Below, piece by piece: positions 49,917 through 57,637 of a DNA stretch of 57,637 bases. The stretch covers positions 1 through 57,637 of the forward strand of contig JALQPE010001053.1 in NCBI GenBank assembly GCA_030407315.1, written 5' to 3'. Position numbers and translations under genes: made by a program. Below the pieces are notes generated by a model. The model searched no databases, had not been told where the DNA came from, and saw nothing but the letters and a program-made list of their open reading frames with translations. Numbering within the stretch: the stretch's first letter is position 1; every line of letters starts with the position of its first letter. This stretch comes from Asparagopsis taxiformis. Taxonomy: Eukaryota > Rhodophyta > Florideophyceae > Bonnemaisoniales > Bonnemaisoniaceae.

Positions 49917-51278
49917 ATGCTTCCTCTCGCTCCAAACGACGTTATAGAAGTTCAATGGGAACTTCGGCCGTTTGGGAGGAAACGAAACATTGTGTGGTGG
50001 TCTGCAATCGTCAAGGAAATTACTCAGGTCAAGACTGAAACAGACCTATTCCTCCATGCATTGCTCGAATACAAAGCTGAATATGGTTTCTACTCTACCC
50101 TTTCTCAAGTCAAGATCTCAGATCGTAACGAGCTCGTCGACAAGGATTCCGGAAGGGTTCTCCCGTGGCGAAGTGGTGAGCTTCGCAGTATGGACTCACC
50201 TGCATCCCCAGCAGAGAGAGACCCGGACTACGGCATTGACCACACTCGCCACCGCCACCGCGGCATCCTTCAAGATTGCACTGCGGATCAAATGAAGAAG
50301 ACCCTAGCAGAAATGCTGGCAAGATTGGAAAAGCTGGAGTCAGCTGCCAAACATCCTCTTCCCCCTCCATTCGATTCCAACAGCTTCATGACCTCCTCTG
50401 CTCTGACTGTATGTAGCATTCTGTTTCAGAAGCTTGGTGTGTACACAGACAAGCCCCTCTCCCTCCGGATGACAAAATCCGAGCACTCCAGGGGAATGCG
50501 ACAAACATCGCAAGAAGAAATCAGAGTACAGGCCGACTGCTCCCTTGCTCAATTCCGCACTATTGCCATTTAATGCAAGGCGAAAGAGAATCGTGACGTT
50601 CTCTTCCAGCCGTCCTTTGAGGACAACACCTTTCCCTCTGGAAATGAGTCGGATCTTTCCATCATTTTCCCCACCTTTCGGGCACTATGTGACTCCATAG
50701 GTACCTTGCAACACGGGTTCCAGAAAATATTGGTGAAAAGCAGGACGAAACGCAATGGAGGCAGCTCATCGATTGTCCGAATTCTAGGAAATCTAGTCGA
50801 CGTTGATTGCGCTCATGATGCTCCTTCTTCCGCCTTTCTCGTCGGCTCATCTGCTTACGTCCTGTCCAGCCCAGACCAAAGTATGACAGTTCTTTGCAGG
50901 GACTCTTACAAGTTTGACCACGTCAACAATACATTTTTACATCCCCTATGCCTTAGCCAACTATCACATTCTAGCATCGTGGACTCTTTCCACCTACGTG
51001 ATGAGGCTACTGTTACCTATGGAGCAACGTTTTCGTTACTGTGGAGACGTATTCAGCGCCGAGCCAGTTGCAGCACTTTCCAGCCTGTATCAACCGCAGA
51101 GACGTTTGGGACACTATATCTACGCTTACCTTACTGTATTTTCAGTGGTACTACTACATGCCAGGAGCTTGAAGGCATTGGCTATGAGGCTATCTCTCGT
51201 CTTGGCTTCAATGCGGATTCAGAAACTACCCACCCTCCCTCTCCTCCACCTGCCACCTGCAGTCCGGAGCAAAAATGA
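49917..51278 (+). pseudogene. Unknown protein, interrupted by one in-frame TAA
   Basis: ATG 49917 (MLPLAPNDVIEVQW) starts a frame that stops at TAA 50571-50573 and then stays open in the same frame to 51278, as CKAKENRDVLFQPSFEDNTF onward. Residues 8-95 (VIEVQWELRPF, WWSAIVKEI, ALLEYKAEYGF) have the look of a small Tudor/Agenet-like barrel, a weak call from pattern alone. A short coiled coil (MKKTLAEMLARLEKLESA) follows. The second half is Ser/Leu-rich and unknown. It is convergent with the 51.6-53.1 kb gene, the same arrangement as at 4.6-10 kb. Confidence 0.45.
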
Positions 51279-51594
51279 TAAAGCACACCTATCCGTAGTT
51301 ATCCTGTTCCTGGGTATTTCATTCTAGAGCTCCTGTGGCCATCAATTTCTAGTAAAGACGGATAACCTCGCCCCTTCCTACCTCTACTATTCCATTGCCT
51401 GTCTCTGCGCTGTTCCTTCGACTTGACACTATCGTCTGACTGGTTTCCTGATGTCTCGTATCTATCTACTTCCATCTATTACAAAATTCAACTCAACAGA
51501 AATTTTATTTCTTCATTCTTTGTCTACTATACCGAAACTGGTTTCATCCGATACTACTCCCCTTCATTCTCGATTTCATCATCGACTAATACCT

Positions 51595-53077
51595 TCACAT
51601 ATTCTTCATCTCCTCCGTCCTCTTCCATAGACCTGAAGCTCTCCTCCAGCGCTGAGTCCCCCCATCGTCTACATTCAGTTCTTCATATCTATCACGCGAT
51701 ATAGTCAAAACCTCCTCATTCATGAACCGACTACTCACCCGCTCCCCGGGAAGAAGCAGTTTTACTGCTTCATTGATTTCCCGGATTTGCGCTCCTCCCA
51801 CCTCTGCTCCACTTTGAAATTTCAAAATTGTTCGGAACCCGTATGCAAGTATGTAGATGAATTGCAAGGAGTATTCTGAACGTCGCAGGAACATGTTCCT
51901 ATCAGAACATTGCGTATAGGCGACTGCAAAGTTCAGTGCAACCTCTACTAAATTGATCCTCCTAGTCACAAAACTCTTGTCCGGTTCTCGAATTATTTGA
52001 ACTTCGTACTAGACTTTGAATAGCATTTCTTTTCGCACAGCAATGAAGTCGCGAAGAATCTTCATATTCTTGTCATCCATTGCTGCGCGCTCCGCTGCAT
52101 TCATTTTCCTCTGCGCCGAGTACAGACTTGGAACTGACATTTCCAGCCCACCGTCGTGCAAATGATGCTCCATGCCGACTGAACCTTGAAACCCACTGTA
52201 TAGAACGAATCCAAGATCTCGGATGAACCGGTTTCGCACATGATCTCTGGACTTGTTCATAAACCCGGTCACTGCCGTGAGTGCCGATTTAGTCACAGTG
52301 ATGCCTACCTCCTTTCTGCGCAACGGCCCATTGTCACCAACCTTTCTTCGCTTCTGCTTTCGAGAGCGGCCCCATCACTTGCCTCGGACGTCCCATGCAT
52401 TCCATCCTGCGAGCAGAGTCCGTTCCGCGAATTGTCTCCTCAATGGTCCCGGTAGTCACATACCCCCGCACCCTCCATCGTTCGATACCTCCAGACGTTC
52501 CATTGGAGCTGGAACGGTCTCCTCCCTCTCAGAACGAATTGTTTTGACACTTATTCTTGATTAAAGAGGTCACAACTCGGCAGCGCAATTCAATGTGGTT
52601 CCGGCCGGCAAGCGTCCTATTGAACACATCCTTTCGCTCATTGCTCTGCCTGGCGAACATCAGCGTATTGATTAGCTCGCATCCGTTGAAATGCCTATCC
52701 CTCTTATCCACCATTGCCTTCGTGTACGTTGGAACAACAGCACACAACACAGCACACACCATTTCGAGCGTGAAAGATTTCTCCGCATCCTGCGCAATGC
52801 GGAGACGTTCCCTGTCCTTCTCGGAGGCGATCTTCTTCGGATGTCCTTGTCCCTGGCTCAGAAGCCCATCGACGATGCCCTTGACCTCCTGCATATCGGT
52901 GTTTAGCATGGAGACAGTCTTGGCGACATTTCCGAGAGTCTCGCGTAATTGAATGGTGCTCTTCTCGACGGCATCCATTTTATCACTCAGGGCTTTCAGC
53001 TCTGCAGTGATGTTCGAAAAGCCCTCACGCGTTATTTCGGAAAATGCGACGATGCTTACGGAGGTTTCGGGATTCAT
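51595..53077 (-). pseudogene. Relative of the 4.6-kb accessory protein, split into three ORFs
   Basis: Part 1 (53077-52529) starts MNPETSVSIVAFSEITREGF and contains a coiled coil (ITAELKALSDKMDAVEKSTIQLRETLGNV) and EKDRERLRIAQDAEKS. Part 2 (52323-52009) contains VTKSALTAVTGFMNKSRDHVRNRFIRDLGFV. Part 3 (51969-51595) contains NLVEVALNFAVAYTQCS and RRSEYSLQFIYILAYGF. Parts 2 and 3 resemble, in the same order, the C-terminal half of the 4615-6900 product (VKVTQKLSDV...RDRLFGSLGY and YSQYVGVAFQQLVGMVVY). Gaps between the parts may be introns or deletions. Function is unknown. Confidence 0.5.
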
Positions 53078-54606
53078 CTTGAACTGCAATTGGAGTTTGC
53101 TAAAGGAGAAGTGGAGAAGTGCTTTGGAAGGAAGGATGTCACGCTTAGTACAGCAGTGTTGTAGCAAATATCATTCCAGTGGATGCATCCATCTGTTCTA
53201 CTCTACATAATAATAATGCTTCCCAGTGCTCCGTAACGGTTATTTTCATAATTTAGTGGTGGATGGTGCGTATTCTTTCCTTTTCCACCACCCATGTCCT
53301 GTACATACCACACCTCCCTACCAGACTGACGTCTCCTACTCGACACTTTCAATGCAAAGATAGATAGGTATAATTTGAAATGCTAAACTCAACATAATAT
53401 AGTCTACTCTGTACTTTCTCTCCCTACGCTGAGACAAACCAGATAGGTTTTGTTCTCCCAATCTTTCTTTTTCCGACGTCCTATTCAGCATCTAGCTTCC
53501 CCGCACCCACTATCTGTAAAGCACCATCACATAATTATAGTCGTATACCACACCATTTCCATATTTACCTTCACACCAACACATGCTCCATACTTCCTCT
53601 CAAGCCCACTCCACCAGACAGTGTTGTCAACCAATGCACGGTACTACTGCAGACAATACAATTTGCTATCTACACTGCTGTCTCCAGATTTCCCCAGACA
53701 GTGCAGTAATACAATACAATGCATTGCCTCAGACAGTAAAATGTACCTGTCCTGCACATACTGCTGGCGGCAACACTTCCGGGCAGTAAATTTTACTGTT
53801 TTTGGTACTGTCCAGATTTCGTGCCAGTTTATTGCTGCAGCAGTATCTGAAATTTCCAGACAGTAAATTTTACTGTCTCAGACAGTAAATTTACTATCTT
53901 TTTCCATTCCCAACACCGTAGTGAGAGGCTGGTGATGAATTGCTGCCTTCGTATATATACGAGGGCATATTGGTTGCTCGTCACCCGTGCAAAGGAGCGC
54001 TTGTGCCTGTAGATAACGATTAGAATTCCTTGCGGGTTGTTTTTTGGGAGACGTACTGACTGCAGTTGAGAGATGGGCTTGAGAAAGAAGTAATGGCCAT
54101 TTACAAGTAAGAAGCAACACGACAATGGCTATTGTACCTTTTGCAAATATGGCAATTTCAATCCAATGTACCGTAGCGTTGTTTTCTCCAACCGTTTCCT
54201 AGACTTTCCTGGTTATGAATACATTTTTATGTCTTACATCCCTTCATAATTGTTTACAGCACCATCTTCAGCCGTTCCTGCTCTCTCATCAAACCAATAT
54301 TTTCTCATCAACAGCTTCCTTAGTCCTTGCCGACGCGTAGCTCTTGCAGAAATCCGTTCAGCTGCCTTCTTCTCTGTCCGCTCCTACAGCGTTCTCTCGC
54401 GTGAATTACACAACTTTGCCAATCAAAATCTTCGCTCTTTCATCACTATTCCTCATTTGCGTCGTTTTTTGCAAGAGCCTAACGCTCTCCTGCCACCTTC
54501 ACTTGCACCTCATCATCTGTGCAACAGCAACAGCCATTGTATCATCTTCCGTATCCTTTCGTTCAAAATTTATAGTTCTCATCCGATTCATCCTCTCCAG
54601 TCTCTT
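53078..54606. other. Gene-free interval with CAGTAAA palindromic repeats
   Basis: Nothing convincing is coded. Between 53610 and 53893 the word CAGACAGT or its complement recurs many times, often as GACAGTAAATTTTACTGTC-type palindromes (a 19-bp perfect one at about 53858-53876). A 122-aa ORF at 54250-54618 has no domain features. Confidence 0.55.
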
Positions 54607-54720
54607 GCGCTCTCCTAGGAGAGGAGAGCGCAGAGACTATTCAGAGGATTCAAAACAAGTTTGTTTTGCATCCTCTGAATTGACGGCCTGAGAGAAGAAT
54701 TTTTCAATTCGGTCTCAGCA
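54600..54720. repeat. Cluster of consecutive hairpins
   Basis: Hairpin 1: GCGCTCTCCT and AGGAGAGCGC near 54608-54632, extended by AGTCTCTT and AGAGACT. Hairpin 2: TTCAGAGGAT and ATCCTCTGAA near 54650-54679, with CAAAACAA and TTGTTTTG inside. A weaker CTGAGA...TCTCAG pair follows at about 54689-54718. Confidence 0.8.
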
Positions 54721-54873
54721 GTATTAAATGAATGTGCCACGAAGAGACTTGGCGCATCCATTTGGACAATTGTTTCTGTAATCTACAATATTGACACCTC
54801 TCATCGCAAAATGAGAATGGTGTCATAGTCAAGCGATTCCTGATAGCCCTTTCCACATCCTGATTTACTGCTT

Positions 54874-56210
54874 TCAATACTTCAATAGTGCACCATTCCG
54901 ACCCACGTAAACTTTGTGGAGATTAGGTGCTCTTTGCGTTACGATTCTGCAGCGCGATCTTGGCTTCCACATCATATATTTGTCGCTTCGGACGATTCTC
55001 GTCCTTTGGCGGAAGGATAGGGCAAACCTGTAATGAAAACAGCTCTTTCGTATCATCGCTGAAATCGATACCCTCTGATATCTTTCCCTGCATACAGCCA
55101 ACAGTATAGAACCATTCTTGCCCGACACCTGCAAGCATCCACATTTGTGCGATGGGCCTATATTGGAGCTGCAAACTTGGATGATTCTCTTTCCTCTTGT
55201 ACAATATGCTTGCGATGACGCTTGTCGTTCCAAATCGATGGCTTCGCAGACTGCCCCCTGTGGTTCCAATCTCTTCCATGCTTCCATATAGGAATATATT
55301 GCTCCGAATGAAGGGAAGAAACACGAAACACCATCAGGAACGGCAGAAGCGATTTGGATCATTGCTCTACCAAGGGTGGCGAAAGATGAATCGCCCCTCG
55401 CGCCATACCCTGATGCCAATGCTCCGCCTGGAGCGCCGTTAATGCTTTCAGGTCCCCTACTAATAACTCCAGACCAGACTTGTGATCTCTTTAAAACGTG
55501 GGGGTTTTCCAGTTGTACGGGAAACTCTATGCCTAGTTCAACCGCAAGAAATGAAATGGAGAAAGGGTGCCACTGGTGAGAAGCAAGCTTCTTAAGTTGA
55601 GGCTGCTAATATTCTCCATGGAATGATACAATAACGTTATCTGGCTTGGGTAACAGAAACAGTCTTGTGATGGACGAATAGAGAATTTTGAAATCAAAAG
55701 CCTTGCCTCTCTACTTGATGTAATTGGCGTACATGTCAACATCATAGCGTCCTCTAGAAACCATGACACTCATCTGCGTACATGAGCACATACTCTCTCC
55801 AGCAAATGCGCTAGTATCAGACCTGGCCTTGACCGATTCATAAATCCTTTTCGCCTCTTCCACATCCATTTTACCAGCAGTGCTATCCACATGAAAGTCT
55901 AGGGAAAACTCCTTCGCACTGCCAGGCAGTTGAACGTTTGACACCTTACCCATCAGCATTTCAAAAACGCCTCCTCAAAAACCGAAGCGCAATTCTTCGT
56001 AGACTCGCCGCCGCCGGTGCGAAAGATGAGATTGGAAGCGGCGCCCTTACATGGATATTCATAACTGCTTACCGCGTGCGCCGCGCAGCCATTCAACTTG
56101 AAGCAGATCCATTTCGTCCACAGTGACATTTCTGGAGCCTTCGAGCTCCTTCCATGCAAGTTCCTTCGTGTGATTTTGAGCGTTCTGGAGCCGCCCGCTC
56201 TGGCCGCCAT
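54874..56210 (-). pseudogene. RTEL1/FANCJ-like (Rad3/XPD family) helicase relic
   Basis: Minus-strand frames carry the second helicase half of the Rad3 family in order: RSLLLTSGTLSPF near 55590, then, one frame over, LGIEFPVQLENPHVLKRSQ, VWSGVISRGPESIN and ASGYGARGDSSFATLGRAMIQIA, then VPDGVSCFFPSFGAIYSYMEAW. In a third frame come GCMQGKISEGIDFSDDT (the EGxDF motif) and VCPILPPKDENRPKRQIYD. The TSGTLSP...LENPH...FFPS...EGIDF order is closest to RTEL1. Upstream frames to 56210 (for example AKEFSLDFHVDSTAGKM) may be its middle part. No Walker A was seen. At least three frame changes indicate a pseudogene or an unresolved exon structure. RTEL1-type enzymes unwind DNA at telomeres and recombination intermediates. 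Confidence 0.7.
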
Positions 56211-57182
56211 GGAAATTACGGAAAGGAGCGCACGGGACCTTCGACGTCAGTAACTACTTACTACGGAGTAGCCGTATTGTCAGTCGAATTGCAATTTGGA
56301 ACGGTGCGACGGACAGCCAGGCTATACTAGTCTAGTGTGGTAAGGATGGATTTAAAAGGTTTGGATCAGCGTGGGCGCAGGATGGGATGCGAAAAGCGCG
56401 AAAGGGGAAAATTTTTCCAAATGACAATTTTCTGACGCACCGTGCCGTGAAACGATGAGTTTGAATGATTCGATTCGAGTTGTTAATGGTTTACAAGTTA
56501 CAGTGCGCTAAAGTTGTGCGTCTTGCCTCGTTTCCAAGTACAAAGGGGCGGAGTGCCACCAACTACACGTCCTCTACTAGAGTTCCTCAGAAACGGCGGC
56601 GTCATCCAACCAACCGCGCCCTTTACGAAAAATTTCGTGCCCTCACGCAAGCTGCACAATGGAGTTCATGTACGAGAGAGAAGAGCTCGGAGTTAATAAT
56701 GGTGTGATATCTTGCATTGCGACGTATAACCATCCCAGCTCATTGACGTCAACAGCATCAATCCTCTATAAATTCCGCCAGGATTACTCGCGTTATCTCC
56801 CCTACTTCGTCCGCAAGTGGGTACAGCACCCCTTTCATCCAGATGTATTGTTCTTCGTTATCGTGTCACTCTCACTCTCCGTCAGTTCTCGGCGACGATA
56901 CGATAATAAAGACTGATCACCACCGAGCACCGATGCCATCCTTGCCACGTGAACTATACTGAAACGGAAGTGAGGCAAAGTCACTTGAATGTGCGTGGTC
57001 CCAGATGCATCCCCCGACTTCGCCTCCCTTGGCTACTCCTCATGAATTGTTCTGATGGCGACGCCGAGTACAGACCCGTCTAGCCTCGAAATGATTCCTT
57101 CTGAACAGACTACTTATGTTGGTTGCTAACGTTGGTTTCTCATCATCAGGCCTGTCATCTCTGTCATTACTTGGAGCCTTCA
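56211..57182. other. Gene-free interval
   Basis: ORFs up to 85 aa are present, none with recognisable features. If the helicase relic once had its N-terminal half here, it is not readable. Confidence 0.35.
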
Positions 57183-57550
57183 TCAGCTCCACGAAAAAGG
57201 CCCAATTCCGCGATACTTACTCAGCCCATCCGCTTTATCGTCTGTCAGAGCGACCACTTTCTTGGTCGTAGTACTCTGCGTGTCCATATTGTTACTTGTA
57301 GCTTCCTGCAGCACTTCCTTGAGTCTTTCCCTGTCTTTTTCTCCATGGAGAAAAAAGACAGGGAAACAGTGCACTGTTTCTTTCTGTTCATTCCACCTAT
57401 TCTTTGAGCAACGCGGAACCTCTCGAATTTTAATTCTGAGACTCGCTTAGCATCTGAGGTTGTGCGCGCTCTGGCTTGCCGGCGCAAGTCTGGCATCATG
57501 TGATGAGGAGCTAGGGTCTCTCTGATCCAGCTCTCCATCGATATACACCA
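57183..57550 (-). pseudogene. Degenerate ORF, possibly coiled-coil, interrupted by palindromes
   Basis: One frame reads MESWIRETLAPHHMMPDLRRQ and SDAKRVSELKFERFRV; beyond the palindrome another reads EKDRERLKEVLQEATSNNMD. The EKDRERL element also occurs in the coiled-coil protein at 52.5-53.1 kb, so a distant relation is possible. The palindrome falls between the two parts. No function can be assigned. Confidence 0.3.
57326..57379. repeat. Two adjoining palindromes
   Basis: TTTCCCTGTCTTTTT / CTCCATGGAG / AAAAAAGACAGGGAAA spans 57326-57366, perfect except for one extra A. It shares its last bases with a second perfect palindrome, AAACAGTGCACTGTTT (57364-57379). Confidence 0.88.
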
Positions 57551-57637
57551 TGGGTTCCGGAGTGGGTGCAGTAGTGCTAAAAGAATGCGCGCCAATGCGT
57601 TGTAGGCATAATCTACACCTGTGAAGCGACCAGCAGA

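Overview
The window is nuclear DNA of a eukaryote and is almost entirely nested mobile elements and their remains. The eukaryotic evidence is a chromodomain-bearing Ty3/gypsy polyprotein with an LTR, a Tc1/mariner relic, a Plavaka/CACTA-like transposase, two DUF7869-type transposase-like proteins, a SET domain, an RTEL1/Rad3-like helicase relic, and one clear short spliceosomal intron (62 nt, minus strand, ACTAAC branch site) in a small gene at about 28.7 kb. Most large ORFs are intronless. An intron-poor, transposon-rich protist or alga (for example a red alga) would fit, but the sequence alone does not settle the lineage.

Layout. 0.2-4.4 kb: an element with ~190-bp terminal inverted repeats (TIRs) holding a frameshifted ParB-family-related segment, a beta-class DNA amino-methyltransferase (DPPYN, then FSG) and a SET domain. 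4.6-10.0 kb: two convergent ORFs, a coiled-coil accessory protein (+) and a 1012-aa Plavaka-like transposase (-). 10.6-12.7 kb: a 38-bp palindrome, an array of intron-like GT...AG modules separated by 10-27-nt micro-exon-like spacers, and 24-bp and 43-bp minisatellites. 13.5-19.2 kb ('element A'): a ParB-like/DNA methyltransferase gene, split by one frameshift, followed by a DUF7869-type transposase-like gene. 19.4-27.3 kb: a 5'-truncated Ty3/gypsy chromovirus with a very large antisense ORF between pol and the 3' LTR, inserted in a Tc1/mariner relic. 28.0-28.9 kb: a two-exon gene of unknown function. 29-33 kb: gene-free repeats. 33.3-35.7 kb: a broken gene with a probable 2OG-Fe(II) oxygenase fold, beside another copy of the 0.2-kb TIR family. 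35.735-46.996 kb ('element B'): an 11.26-kb element with ~1.98-kb, nearly identical TIRs, carrying an intact 948-aa ParB-like/DNA methyltransferase fusion and, head to head, a second DUF7869-type gene with one frameshift. 47.0-48.14 kb: a second copy of the 11.4-12.7 kb repeat. 48.1-49.4 kb: a ParB-like gene with one in-frame TGA. 49.9-53.1 kb: two convergent broken genes, one distantly resembling the 4.6-kb accessory protein. 54.9-56.2 kb: an RTEL1-like helicase relic.

The main result is that DNA- and chromatin-modifying enzymes are the repeated cargo of several repeat-bounded elements here: ParB-like plus beta-class amino-methyltransferase (twice, each next to a DUF7869-type gene), methyltransferase plus SET, and a putative 2OG oxygenase. 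Elements A and B share the same gene pair in different relative orientation, which suggests a transposon family whose conserved partner is a bacterial/phage-type ParB-methyltransferase fusion.
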